Assembly (NCBI GenBank): GCA_903789525.1
Contig: CAIFER010000001.1
Location: 930,001 to 994,000, forward strand
Length of the DNA: 64,000 nt
Origin: an uncultured Aeriscardovia sp.
GTDB taxonomy: Bacteria; Actinomycetota; Actinomycetes; Actinomycetales; Bifidobacteriaceae
Direction of reading: 5' to 3'
Shown here: positions 47,228-56,015 of the stretch, in pieces
Layout of the letters: each line of letters opens with the position of its first letter
Numbering within the stretch: the stretch's first letter is position 1
The notes under the pieces: model-generated
Told to the model about the DNA's origin: nothing
Databases searched by the model: none
Seen by the model: the letters and a program-made list of their open reading frames with translations, nothing else
Position numbers and translations under genes: made by a program

Positions 47228-47457
47228 CTCTTATCTGGGGTTTCGGATCTCGTTATGTGGGGTTAAAACATGTCTTCCTCGCCTATCTGGGGTGAGGAAC
47301 TCGTCTTATTGGGGGCAGACTTTAGGGAACCGAAAAACGAGATCATTGCAACGAGTGGGATTCTGGAAATTGGGTTAGAAGATGGTGACCCCAGTTAGGC
47401 GAAGAGCAATTTCTCTGACCCCAATTAAGGACGGTAAATCACCCATTTAAGCCAACA
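47228..47457 (-). repeat. Mosaic array element E3 (AACTGGGGT subtype)
   Basis: Core near 47316-47380 on the minus strand (CTCGTTGCAATGATCTCG). Plus-strand left arms TATCTGGGG, TATGTGGGG, TATCTGGGG, TATTGGGGG at spacing 22, 30, 22; right arms CCCCAGTTAGGC, CCCCAATTAAGG, CCCATTTAAGCC at 30, 22. About 175 bp is close to identical (roughly 95 percent by eye) with E9 at 63.6 kb in the opposite orientation. Confidence 0.82.
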
Positions 47458-47489
47458 AACCTATATGAGTGCGGAAAACCGACTGGATC

Positions 47490-47870
47490 TCCTCTAAGTG
47501 GGAACCAAAAACACCATATACGGCTCTCTTTGCGATCAATTGGCTCTATCTGCACACTACTGGCCCTATGTGTAGCGGAAAAATAGGAGTTCAACTAAGT
47601 AGTTCGCTTAAGTGAGTGCCCACCCGCGTTAAGTGAGCACATTTCGTGAGTGAGCAAGCGATGAGAATCGTTGGAATCACGCGGTTTCTCAAAAACGTCA
47701 GGAAAAATAGAGGACGCAGATAGACGAGAAGAAGACTCATTTAGGCGAAAAACAATATTTTCATACCCAGATAGAAGCGATATCACTCAAATAACGATGA
47801 TTCCCACTCAGATAGAGTCAATTTGACCTCAGATAAGCGAGACAGGTCCTGTAGGGAGCCCACATAGGTC
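47490..47870 (-). repeat. Mosaic array element E4 (TTAAGTGAG subtype)
   Basis: Core near 47650-47700 (minus-strand GCGTGATTCCAACGATTCTC). Right arms CAGATAGACGA, CATTTAGGCGA, CAGATAGAAGCGA, CAAATAACGA, CAGATAGAG, CAGATAAGCGA, CACATAGG at 21, 30, 20, 21, 21 and 31 bp. Inner left arms TTAAGTGAG at 47608 and 47628 are 20 bp apart. Confidence 0.75.
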
Positions 47871-47904
47871 AATTGTCTGAAGCGAGCGCGGGGAAAGCGA
47901 CCGT

Positions 47905-48072
47905 ATCTCCCCTAACTGGGAACCAAAAACAACCTATATGGGCTAATCGGGGCACTTTGAGGAAAGTAGCGGAAACACAATCGTTGGAATCATGCGGGCC
48001 TCGAAAATGGTATGAGTGTGGAAGTGCCCCAATTAGACTGACTATGCCCAAATACGCACCCAATTAAGGCAG
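47905..48072 (-). repeat. Mosaic array element E5 (AATTGGGG subtype)
   Basis: Core near 47960-48022 (minus-strand GCATGATTCCAACGATTGTG). It is the reverse-complement relative of E1 and E8: inner arms GCTAATCGGGGCAC and GTGCCCCAATTAG pair, and the outer segment AACTGGGAACCAAAAACAAC corresponds to the GTTTTTGGTTCCCAGTT block of E1 and E8. Confidence 0.8.
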
Positions 48073-48129
48073 ATTCAATCGCCAATCACTTCACCTAGAT
48101 GAGATAGACGCATAAGACAGCTCGCTTGA

Positions 48130-48375
48130 CCCCCTATCTCGCTTAAGTGGATTCAATAACAGCCCTCTCAACAGGTCCGCTCGCCTAAGTGGATGGAAGG
48201 CGAGCAGAGACTAATGGCGAGGGTGAGCCAAGATCGTTGAAACAAGTGGGTTCCCGAAAATGAAAGGCGAAAACCTCGCATCCATTTAAACGCGTATAGA
48301 ATCCACTTAAGCGAGAAGCAATGTTTTTAAATCCACATAAGCGAGATTGAGGTACTTCCCTATCCAAATAAACAA
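48130..48375 (-). repeat. Mosaic array element E6 (TTAAGTGGAT subtype)
   Basis: Core near 48195-48280 (minus-strand CTTGTTTCAACGATCTTGG). Left arms CGCTTAAGTGGATTC and CGCCTAAGTGGATGG; right arms TCCATTTAAACGCG, TCCACTTAAGCGAG, TCCACATAAGCGAG, TCCAAATAAACAAG at 21, 30 and 31 bp. Subtype shared with E7. Confidence 0.8.
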
Positions 48376-48448
48376 GAATGACAATCATTTGAGAGGATTT
48401 ACACCGTATATCGAAAAGGCAAGGAGATGCACGCGAAAAATTGCATAT

Positions 48449-48482
48449 AAAAAGGGCAGTGCCCGCAAAGGAACACTGCCCC
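48449..48482 (-). terminator. Rho-independent terminator of GH51 gene
   Basis: On the minus strand GGGCAGTG pairs with CACTGCCC around a 12-nt loop, followed by TTTTTATATG. It lies about 75 bp after the stop codon. Confidence 0.85.
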
Positions 48483-48558
48483 TGATAATACTGCCCTGAG
48501 CGATATGGACTAAAGGCTGCTAAATCAGTCAACCGACACCGTCAGTTGGCAGACAGGA

Positions 48559-50169
48559 TCAGTCAATAGTGACAACAGTCCATGAAACTGGCGGAAGATC
48601 GACATGAACCTTCTTGCTGTCGGCCTCGTCCACCCGAACGGTCGTATTCGGCTTAAGCGCCACACGATTCGGATCATCGGCCGTATTTTGAGCGTCGATA
48701 TCCTCGTCGGAAAGCGTCTCTGCCTTCACAGATTCAACGGATTCGGAGGATTCAGCAGATTGAGCATTCACCGGAAGAGTGATCGTGAAGTCGGCCGTCT
48801 GATCGAGCGAACGATTGACAGCAAAGACCGCGAGACCACCATTTGCACGACGGACAGCGACGGAATCGACCATGGAAACATCTCCATAGGTTTCAGTCGA
48901 TGTGCGAGCGCCGGTTTCACGAGGAGTCAAGACTGTTCCGCCCTTCGTCAGCTCGGCAGTCCGAGCAAATGGGAAGAACGTGGTCTGGCGATATGCCGGT
49001 CCAGATTCTGGCACGAAGATCGGCGCAATCACATTGACGAGCTGAGCAATCGAGGCCGCACGCACACGATCGGCATGGCGCAGCAACGTAATCAGCAAGT
49101 CGCCGACAACGACGGCATCCGCCAGCGTGTAGTGGTTTTCGAGCAGATGAGGTCCAACTGGCCAATCGTCAATCGTATGCGGGTGACCCGGCTCATTCGT
49201 GTACCACACATTCCACTCGTCGAAGGAAATGTTGACGTCATGGTTGCTCTTCGCCCGCCCGCGAGCAGCATCAATGCACGCAACCACGTCAGAAATGAAG
49301 CCGTCCATATCGACGCCCGAAGCAAGGAAGCTGCGCATATCGCGAACACCCTTGTCAACACGCGGCTGGTAGTACGCATGGCAGCTGACGAAGTTGATTA
49401 GATCATACGCCTGATCGAGCATCGTCCCTTCCCATGAGCCGAATGTCTTCATACTGTGTGAGCTGGAACCGCAAGCGATGAGCTCTACATTCGGATCAAT
49501 CTGACGCATACCAGCGGCAACCAAACGCACCTTGGACGCATATTCCTGCGCATTCAGATGCCCCAGCTGCCATGGACCGTCCATCTCGTTGCCAAGGCAC
49601 CACAGACGAATATTGAACGGCTTTTCCGCTCCATTTGCCCGGCGCATGTCAGAAAGCTTGGTGCCAGACGGGATATTGGCGTATTCCAGCAAGTCAAGCG
49701 CTGACTCGAGTCCGCGAGTGCCCAAATTGACCGCTTCCATCAGTTCGAGCGGATGCTCTGGATTGACTTCGTGCAGCCACTTTTCCATCTCATGCAGGCC
49801 CATACGGTTTGTTTCTGTGGAGTGCCACGCCAAGTCCAGACGGCGCGGACGCTTCTCAACTGGGCCAACACCGTCTTCCCACCGATATCCAGAGACAAAG
49901 TTACCGCCCGGATAGCGGACAGTCGTAATTCCCAGTTCACGCACAAGCTTCATGACATCTGTGCGGAACCCGTCTGCATTGGCGTACGTGCTCTTCGGAT
50001 CATAAATTCCGCCATACACGCATCGACCCAAATGCTCGACGAGTGTGCCGAACAGCCGATCGCTGACGGTTCCAACTGGGAACTGGTCATCAACGGTGAG
50101 CGATGCTGACTGACGTCCTTTTGCCTGCACGTGCAGATGCGCGTTTTGCTGGCCTTCTGATACGCTCAT
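48559..50169 (-). CDS. abfA: GH51 alpha-L-arabinofuranosidase
   Basis: A 536-residue intracellular enzyme that removes terminal arabinofuranose. The GH51 landmarks are RYPGGNFVSGYRWEDGVGP, the acid/base Glu in LWCLGNEMDGPWQ around residue 190, and the nucleophile Glu in ISFDEWNVWY around residue 305. The C-terminal beta-sandwich has a Ser/Glu-rich insertion. ATG 50169 with AAGGAAGAG upstream is preferred to the ORF track start. No signal peptide. A perfect palindrome, GTGAACGTTCAC, lies 34 bp upstream. It completes the breakdown of arabino-oligosaccharides released by the GH43 enzymes. Confidence 0.93.
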   Translation of the reverse strand: MSVSEGQQNAHLHVQAKGRQSASLTVDDQFPVGTVSDRLFGTLVEHLGRCVYGGIYDPKSTYANADGFRTDVMKLVRELGITTVRYPGGNFVSGYRWEDGVGPVEKRPRRLDLAWHSTETNRMGLHEMEKWLHEVNPEHPLELMEAVNLGTRGLESALDLLEYANIPSGTKLSDMRRANGAEKPFNIRLWCLGNEMDGPWQLGHLNAQEYASKVRLVAAGMRQIDPNVELIACGSSSHSMKTFGSWEGTMLDQAYDLINFVSCHAYYQPRVDKGVRDMRSFLASGVDMDGFISDVVACIDAARGRAKSNHDVNISFDEWNVWYTNEPGHPHTIDDWPVGPHLLENHYTLADAVVVGDLLITLLRHADRVRAASIAQLVNVIAPIFVPESGPAYRQTTFFPFARTAELTKGGTVLTPRETGARTSTETYGDVSMVDSVAVRRANGGLAVFAVNRSLDQTADFTITLPVNAQSAESSESVESVKAETLSDEDIDAQNTADDPNRVALKPNTTVRVDEADSKKVHVDLPPVSWTVVTID

Positions 50170-50202
50170 GAATCTCTTCCTTACCATTCTTCATTGAGTG
50201 AC

Positions 50203-50214
50203 GTGAACGTTCAC
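50203..50214 (-). promoter_or_regulatory. Perfect palindromic operator upstream of GH51 gene
   Basis: GTGAACGTTCAC is a perfect 12-bp palindrome with the LacI-family centre. It resembles the site before the 3.0-kb GH43 gene, so one regulator, not encoded here, may control both. From memory it resembles sites of the bifidobacterial arabinose/central-carbon LacI regulator AraQ, which I cannot verify. Confidence 0.6.
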
Positions 50215-50408
50215 ATTCACTACAAGCATACCTATTTCGACACGGAACACGACACCTACGAGCGAAATGTTTTCTGTTATCTTTCCACCAGTGCCCCATT
50301 CGTCTTCGTCTCGTAACATTTTGGAATTCAAGCCGACACACAATTGCTTTAGATTGTCACGTTGTTACAGAGCAGTAGTGCTCAATCACGAAGAAAGTTG
50401 TCGGTTTC

Positions 50409-51440
50409 ATGCGTTATTTCGTCACTGGTGCTGCAGGTCGTCTCGGAACTGCACTTGTCAATCGTCTCGCCACCAAGGTTCCTGCTTCAGATATTCAGCT
50501 CGGCGTGTACGACATCACTGACGAGTCGCCGTTCATCGGTCGTGGATTTGAGATCGGTCGCATTGATTACTCCGACCGCAACATCCTGACTGCCGCTTTT
50601 TATAACGAATGTGTCGTCATCTTCATCCCGGCTCATGATCCTGACAGCTACCACGCTGTCCGCGATCTCGAGCATGTCATCGATGCCTCCAAGCGCGCTG
50701 GCGTCAAGCACATCGTTACCACCGGATTTATCGGCGACCAAGCCAACAATCCCTTCGCTCGTTCCGCTTATTACGGGTACGTCTCCCGCAGACTCGCAGA
50801 ATTCCATTCCATCGGGTGGACGCTCGTGCGTGAAGGTGTTTTCACCAGCACCATCACTCGTCATCTCGACTTGATTCGCGCCAATAAGGCGATCACAGCG
50901 CCGTGCCGAGAAGGAAAAGTGAGCTTTATTTCTATTGACGATATTGCTGAAGCGATCGCCGATATCGTTACAGATGAGAATCTGCTTCAGACGGGAAAGA
51001 CGTATACTCTGACCCAAACTGAGCCGGCCAGCATGGCGGAGGTCGCGCAGATTCTCACCTCAGTGACGGGAACTCCTCTTTCTTACTCTCCAATGAACAG
51101 CGACGACTTTGAACGCCGTTGCAACGAACTGGCAAATGAGAAAGCTCAGCGACAGTATGCCGCTTTGCACCCTCACCAGACTCGTGAGGCCATGCCAGAA
51201 GAGCACTTCATTGGGGGTGTCTCGGAGAGCGACCGCGAAAATGGACACGGCACGATCGGTCATATGCTGGCTTCTGAATGCGAGGCAGCGGCCCAAAGTT
51301 TGCTGACGGAAACATCGGATGACTTCGAAAAGATCACTGGGCACGCTCCTTTGACTCTTGAAGAAAGCCTGCGTAAAGCGTGGGAGGGAAAGCAGACGAA
51401 GCAGGCTGCGCAGACAGAAGCAGTTCCAGCGGCCGACTAA
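50409..51440 (+). CDS. NmrA/SDR-like NAD(P)-binding oxidoreductase
   Basis: A 343-residue Rossmann protein. The nucleotide motif is MRYFVTGAAGRLGTALVNRL at the very start, followed by a QOR2/NmrA-like body with AGVKHIVTTGFIGD and FISIDDIAEAIADIV. The last 110 residues, charged and helical, are less typical. The catalytic tyrosine of classical SDRs is not in a clear YxxxK. It could be a quinone reductase or a redox-sensing regulator. Cytoplasmic. No ribosome site is obvious. The gene stands alone between GH51 and the exporter genes. Confidence 0.72.
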   Translation: MRYFVTGAAGRLGTALVNRLATKVPASDIQLGVYDITDESPFIGRGFEIGRIDYSDRNILTAAFYNECVVIFIPAHDPDSYHAVRDLEHVIDASKRAGVKHIVTTGFIGDQANNPFARSAYYGYVSRRLAEFHSIGWTLVREGVFTSTITRHLDLIRANKAITAPCREGKVSFISIDDIAEAIADIVTDENLLQTGKTYTLTQTEPASMAEVAQILTSVTGTPLSYSPMNSDDFERRCNELANEKAQRQYAALHPHQTREAMPEEHFIGGVSESDRENGHGTIGHMLASECEAAAQSLLTETSDDFEKITGHAPLTLEESLRKAWEGKQTKQAAQTEAVPAAD

Positions 51441-51827
51441 ATCTTCCACTCATATCTCCCATCAATCTCCTATCTTTTTCAGCGAAATCGCCTCGGCGTC
51501 CCCTGCGGGTAGCCTTGCAAGTAGCTGAAACAGAACAAGACTCTGACAGGGCGAAGCGGCAGCGCCGCCGTCCTGAACGGTCGCGCGTACCGACTCGCGG
51601 ACAGCTCTCGCCCCAGCGGTGAATCGTCTTTCTCGGCGTCACGAATGGCAGATGTACCGCACCACGAAAACCGCGTCAAACTCAAACGAAAATGCCGTCA
51701 TCCGACTGTTGCCAAGCCGGAGGAGACCAGATCACGCCGAGCTGCTGTCTTGCGCTTGTCCTGTCTTCTTCCCTCGTGGTTCCTTTCGCTTCACGGCACA
51801 TCAGCGAATTGAGAGAATGGAGGGAAA
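51441..51827. other. GC-rich intergenic region with predicted RNA hairpins
   Basis: This 387-bp gap is richer in G and C than its surroundings. ORFs exist on both strands (51334-51685) but have no ribosome sites or family patterns. Around 51546-51600 two stems can be drawn: CAGG..GCGGC with GCCGC..CCTG, and CGCG..CGCG flanked by GTC and GAC. It may be a structured leader of the exporter genes or a small RNA. I cannot assign it to a known class. Confidence 0.4.
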
Positions 51828-53792
51828 ATGAGCCAGCCGAAAAGCGCTGACGGCACATCGAGCACGGTAAAAAATGACGACCGGAATAACTCGCCTGAAA
51901 ACGAACAGCAGCTCGTCTCACCGGGTCAGAAGCTTCTCGAGCAGCGTGAAGAAGCCGAGTACCAGCGTGATTTGGGATCCGCAAAGGATTTCCGTTATCT
52001 GTTTCCCAGCTTGAGGCAGTATCGTGCCCCTTCGATTTGGGCAATTATCTGCATCTGCCTCGAGGCGTTCGTCGAACTATGCATCCCGATGCTGACTGCG
52101 CGCCTGATCGACGACGGTGTTACCCGCAAGAACATGCAAGCTGTGCTGTACTGGGGTGGCATTCTTGCTGCTCTATCCCTCGTCGCACTTGTCTTTGGAT
52201 CACTCGCCGGCATCTTCTCAGCGAAGGCATCGGCAGGATTCGCCCGTAACCTGCGCCATGACCTGTTCCACAAGGTTCAAGGCTTCTCATTTACCAACAT
52301 CGACCACTTCTCGACAGGCTCGATCATCACACGTCTAACGACCGACGTCACCAATGTGCAGTTCGCTTACCAGCTCACGATCGTCATCGCCTTCCGCGCG
52401 CCAGTCCTCATGGTGGTTGCGTGGATCCTCTCCTTCCAGTTGAGCCATTCGATTTCGCTGATGTTCCTGCTCATCTTCCCAGCAATGGGCATCATTATTA
52501 TTTTGATCGCTGCGCAAGTGCACCCGTACTTCGTCCGGGTTTTCCACACGTACGATCGTTTGAATTCGAATGTGGACGAGGACCTCAATGGTATGCGCGT
52601 GGTCAAGTCCTTCAACCGCGAGAGCTACCAGCAACAGCGCTTTGAGCGCGTCTCGCAGCGCATTTACGACCTCTTCGCCAAGGCTGAGTACCGCCTCGCC
52701 ACGCTCAATCCGATCGTCAATTTCTTCATGTTTGCGGCCATGATCGCCCTGTCGTGGATGGCAGCCAATCAGATCGTTGCATCTGGCAACAATCCTGCAA
52801 ACGGCCTCACGACCGGCGATCTCGCTTCACTCATGACCTACCTCGTGGCAATGCTCTCCGCAGTTCTAATGATGCTAGACGTCTTTATCATGATCATCAT
52901 TTCCCGCGCTTCTGCCTCCCGCATGGCAGCAGTGCTCCGTGAAAAGAACACAATGAAGATCGCCGATCACCCACTCACGGATGTGCCAGATGGATCCGTT
53001 CAGTTCGACCATGCGATCTTCCGCTATGACGCAACCGGCACCGGCGATGCGGTGATTGATGATGTCTCGCTGACCATTCCTTCTGGCTCAACCGTCGGCA
53101 TCATCGGCGGCACCGGGTCTGCAAAGACGAGTCTCGTCCAGCTCATCCCACGCCTCTATGATGTCCAGCGCGGAAGCGTGAAGGTTGGCGGTCACGATGT
53201 GCGTGATTATGACCTGAAGGCTTTGCGTACAGCCGTCTCCATGGTCCTGCAGAAGAACACGCTCTTCGCCGGGACTGTCGCAGAAAATCTGCGTTGGGGC
53301 AATCCTGACGCCACTGACGAAGAGGTCCTGCGTGCCTCGAAGCTCGCTCAAGCTGACGAATTCGTCCAGCAGATGCCCGACAAATACGAGACCAAGATTG
53401 ACCAAGGCGGAGCGAATGTCTCCGGCGGTCAGAAGCAGCGCCTGTGCATTGCCCGTGCCTTGCTGCGTCGGCCGAAGGTCTTGATTCTCGACGACTCCAC
53501 GTCAGCTGTTGACACCAAGACCGACGCACTCATTCGTCACGCTCTTGCGACAGAAATCCCGGACACAACGAAGATCATCATCGCCCAGCGCCTCTCCTCC
53601 GTGCAGGACGCCGATCAGATCTTCATGATGGATAACGGTCGAGTCGTTGCACATGGCACGCACAAAGAGCTTCTCGCCTCCAACGAGGAATATCGCGCGA
53701 TCTACGATTCGCAGAACCAAAACAAGCGTGAAGCCCGTCGTGTCAAGGAAAAGATCGAAGGAACCATGCAGAAGGGAGGCCAGAATGACTGA
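51828..53792 (+). CDS. ABC exporter half-transporter with degenerate ATP site, pair 1
   Basis: A 654-residue half-transporter: six membrane helices at about residues 75-370, then an ATPase domain. Walker A is GGTGSAKTS, the signature is VSGGQKQRLCIARAL, and Walker B ends LILDDSTSAVD, with Asp in place of the catalytic Glu. This Asp marks the degenerate-site subunit of TM287/288- or BmrCD-like heterodimeric exporters. Its partner begins 8 bp before this stop. It probably exports drugs, lipids or peptides. Strongly similar to the 56.6-kb gene, so the pair was duplicated. GAGGG precedes the start. Confidence 0.92.
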   Translation: MSQPKSADGTSSTVKNDDRNNSPENEQQLVSPGQKLLEQREEAEYQRDLGSAKDFRYLFPSLRQYRAPSIWAIICICLEAFVELCIPMLTARLIDDGVTRKNMQAVLYWGGILAALSLVALVFGSLAGIFSAKASAGFARNLRHDLFHKVQGFSFTNIDHFSTGSIITRLTTDVTNVQFAYQLTIVIAFRAPVLMVVAWILSFQLSHSISLMFLLIFPAMGIIIILIAAQVHPYFVRVFHTYDRLNSNVDEDLNGMRVVKSFNRESYQQQRFERVSQRIYDLFAKAEYRLATLNPIVNFFMFAAMIALSWMAANQIVASGNNPANGLTTGDLASLMTYLVAMLSAVLMMLDVFIMIIISRASASRMAAVLREKNTMKIADHPLTDVPDGSVQFDHAIFRYDATGTGDAVIDDVSLTIPSGSTVGIIGGTGSAKTSLVQLIPRLYDVQRGSVKVGGHDVRDYDLKALRTAVSMVLQKNTLFAGTVAENLRWGNPDATDEEVLRASKLAQADEFVQQMPDKYETKIDQGGANVSGGQKQRLCIARALLRRPKVLILDDSTSAVDTKTDALIRHALATEIPDTTKIIIAQRLSSVQDADQIFMMDNGRVVAHGTHKELLASNEEYRAIYDSQNQNKREARRVKEKIEGTMQKGGQND

Positions 53793-55887
53793 ACCAGAGA
53801 CCAAGACTGATACGCAGACAGTCGAAGCGCAGGCAACACAAAGTGCTGAACGCGCTGATCATGTCGAAACCGCTGGAAGCGTGATAAAGACGAAGAACGC
53901 GAAGAAGAAGCACACCATGTTCGGCGATGACGTGCGACCGGGAACGTTCCGACGTCTTGCCGCGTACATCATGCACTATCGCTGGCGTGTGATTGTCGTC
54001 TGCATCCTCCTCATCATTGACGCGGGCATCATCGCGCTGTCTTCCGTGGCGAATCAGAACCTCGTGGATGACTACATCATGCCACTGCTAGGTAAGCCAC
54101 ATCCCGATTTCAGCCCTCTGATCCGCTTCCTCACCATCCTTTCTCTTCTCTACATCATCAGCGCGTTGACAGCTTGGGCCCGCCCACTCGTCCTCGTTAA
54201 GGTAGAACAAGGCACCCTCAAGCGCATCCGCGATCAAATGTATGCACACATGCAGCGTCTGCCGATCGGTTACTTTGACCGCAACGAGCACGGCGACATC
54301 ATGTCCCGCTACACGAACGACACCGATACCTTGCGCCAAGCCATTTCCGAAGCCTTCCCGCAAATCCTCTACGATGGCTTCTCCGTTTTGTGCACACTCA
54401 TCGGCATGCTGTGGGTCTCCGTTCCACTCACGCTCGTGACCGTCGTGCTCACAGTGGCAATCATGGCCGGCAACAACGTCCTCGTCTCGCGCTCAGGCCG
54501 ATATTTCGGTAAGCAACAGAAGGATCTTGGCACAGTCAACGGCTTTGTGGATGAATCTGTCAACGGTCAGAAAGTCATCAAAGTCTTCACGCACGAGGAT
54601 GCCACACAGGCGCAGTTCGATCACGTGAACGACGCGCTGAATCACTCGAGTTCGCTCGCAAATATCTACGGAAACCTTCCGGGACCCGTTGTTAACAATC
54701 TTGGCTATCTGGTCTACGTGATCGTGGCAATCATTGGGTCAGCTGGAGCTCTCGGAAATTGGGGGAACCCAACCCTGCACGGTGGTACTGTCCTCACCAC
54801 CGGCGCCATTATTGCGTTCCTGACTCTGTGCCGTTCATTCATCAATCCGATGGGTGAGATCGCGCAACAAGTTACTCAGGTCTTGATGGCTCTGGCAGGC
54901 GCATCCCGCATCTTCGAGCTTCTGGATGAGCCCGTCGAAGAGGATCACGGAACTGTCACCCTCATCAATGCAAACGTGGCAAAGGATGGCACGATCACGC
55001 CATCTGATCACCGCACTGACAAGTGGGCGTGGGATGTCCCTGCCGGTGTCAAAGTCAATACCAAGGATGCAGAAGTCACAGTCGCTCACAGCGCAACCGG
55101 TACCACTGATCCTACAGAAGCTGATGCCACAAAAGCTGAAGCATACACGCGTTTGCGGGGCGATATCCGCCTCGACCACGTGGACTTCTCCTATGTGCCA
55201 GGTCATCAGATTTTGCACGACATCAGCATTCATGCCACTCCAGGTGAAAAGGTTGCCCTCGTCGGCGCGACTGGCGCTGGCAAGACGACGATCACGAACC
55301 TCGTCAACCGGTTCTACGACATCGATGCAGGCAAGATTACCTATGACGGCATCGATATCACTGATATCGCCAAGCCAGATCTGCGCCGCAGCCTTGGCAT
55401 TGTGTTGCAAGATGTGAACCTCTTTACTGGCACTGTCATGGACAACATTCGCTACGGGCGACTGAATGCGAGTGATTCCGATTGCGTTGCGGCGGCTAAG
55501 CTCGCCAATGCAGATGGCTTCATTCGCATGCTCCCGGACGGCTACCGCACGATCCTCACGAACAACGGCTCTGACCTCTCCCAAGGCCAGCGCCAGCTGA
55601 TCTCAATTGCTCGTGCTGCTGTCGCCGATCCACCGGTCATGATTCTCGATGAGGCGACCAGCTCCATCGATACGCGTACTGAGCAAATCGTCCAGCAAGG
55701 AATGGATCGGCTCATGGAAGGCAGGACCGTTCTCGTGATCGCTCATCGCCTTTCCACGATCCGCAACTCCGACCAGATCTGCGTAATTGATCACGGCCGA
55801 ATTATCGAGCGCGGCAACCACGATCAGCTCATTGCCAAACGCGGCGAGTACTACCAGCTCTACACAGGAGCTCTCGAACTCGAATAA
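53785..55887 (+). CDS. ABC exporter half-transporter with canonical ATP site, pair 1
   Basis: A 700-residue partner subunit: six helices from about residue 60, then the ATPase with GATGAGKTTI, LSQGQRQLISIARAAV and MILDEATSSID, all canonical. An insertion of about 80 residues between the helices and the ATPase (THSATGTTDPTEAD region) is shared with the 58.6-kb paralogue. The start at 53785 has AGGGAGG upstream and overlaps the first subunit by 8 nt, giving coupled translation. The ORF track start lies inside the upstream gene. Confidence 0.92.
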   Translation: MTEPETKTDTQTVEAQATQSAERADHVETAGSVIKTKNAKKKHTMFGDDVRPGTFRRLAAYIMHYRWRVIVVCILLIIDAGIIALSSVANQNLVDDYIMPLLGKPHPDFSPLIRFLTILSLLYIISALTAWARPLVLVKVEQGTLKRIRDQMYAHMQRLPIGYFDRNEHGDIMSRYTNDTDTLRQAISEAFPQILYDGFSVLCTLIGMLWVSVPLTLVTVVLTVAIMAGNNVLVSRSGRYFGKQQKDLGTVNGFVDESVNGQKVIKVFTHEDATQAQFDHVNDALNHSSSLANIYGNLPGPVVNNLGYLVYVIVAIIGSAGALGNWGNPTLHGGTVLTTGAIIAFLTLCRSFINPMGEIAQQVTQVLMALAGASRIFELLDEPVEEDHGTVTLINANVAKDGTITPSDHRTDKWAWDVPAGVKVNTKDAEVTVAHSATGTTDPTEADATKAEAYTRLRGDIRLDHVDFSYVPGHQILHDISIHATPGEKVALVGATGAGKTTITNLVNRFYDIDAGKITYDGIDITDIAKPDLRRSLGIVLQDVNLFTGTVMDNIRYGRLNASDSDCVAAAKLANADGFIRMLPDGYRTILTNNGSDLSQGQRQLISIARAAVADPPVMILDEATSSIDTRTEQIVQQGMDRLMEGRTVLVIAHRLSTIRNSDQICVIDHGRIIERGNHDQLIAKRGEYYQLYTGALELE

Positions 55888-55913
55888 GTCCATTCGAATT
55901 CCATTTCTGTTCA

Positions 55914-55953
55914 CCCCATGCGTGATTCGCTCCACATGGGGTTTTCTTTTTCT
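55914..55953 (+). terminator. Terminator after exporter pair 1
   Basis: CCCCATG pairs with CATGGGG around a 14-nt loop and is followed by TTTTCTTTTTCT. Confidence 0.85.
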
Positions 55954-55970
55954 CTGAGGGATAAAAGATA

Positions 55971-56015
55971 GTTGCGCATGCAACAATTCCGGATTAATTT
56001 AGTTGCTTATGCAAC
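55971..56015 (+). promoter_or_regulatory. Two palindromic MarR-type operators and promoter
   Basis: GTTGCGCATGCAAC (55971-55984) and GTTGCTTATGCAAC (56002-56015) share GTTGC-ATGCAAC, with centres 31 bp apart. TTGCGC and TTAATT can serve as -35 and -10 with 16 bp between. The second palindrome covers the start codon of the MarR gene, so bound protein would block its own transcription. Confidence 0.65.

Noticed and set aside
44393-48375. CRISPR array in the repeat-rich intervals
   Set aside because: Repeats are short, variable and inverted around cores; spacers are not unique 30-mers between identical repeats; no cas genes are present.
51334-51685. Overlapping ORFs on both strands in the exporter leader
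   Set aside because: No start signals or recognisable domains; open frames follow from high GC.
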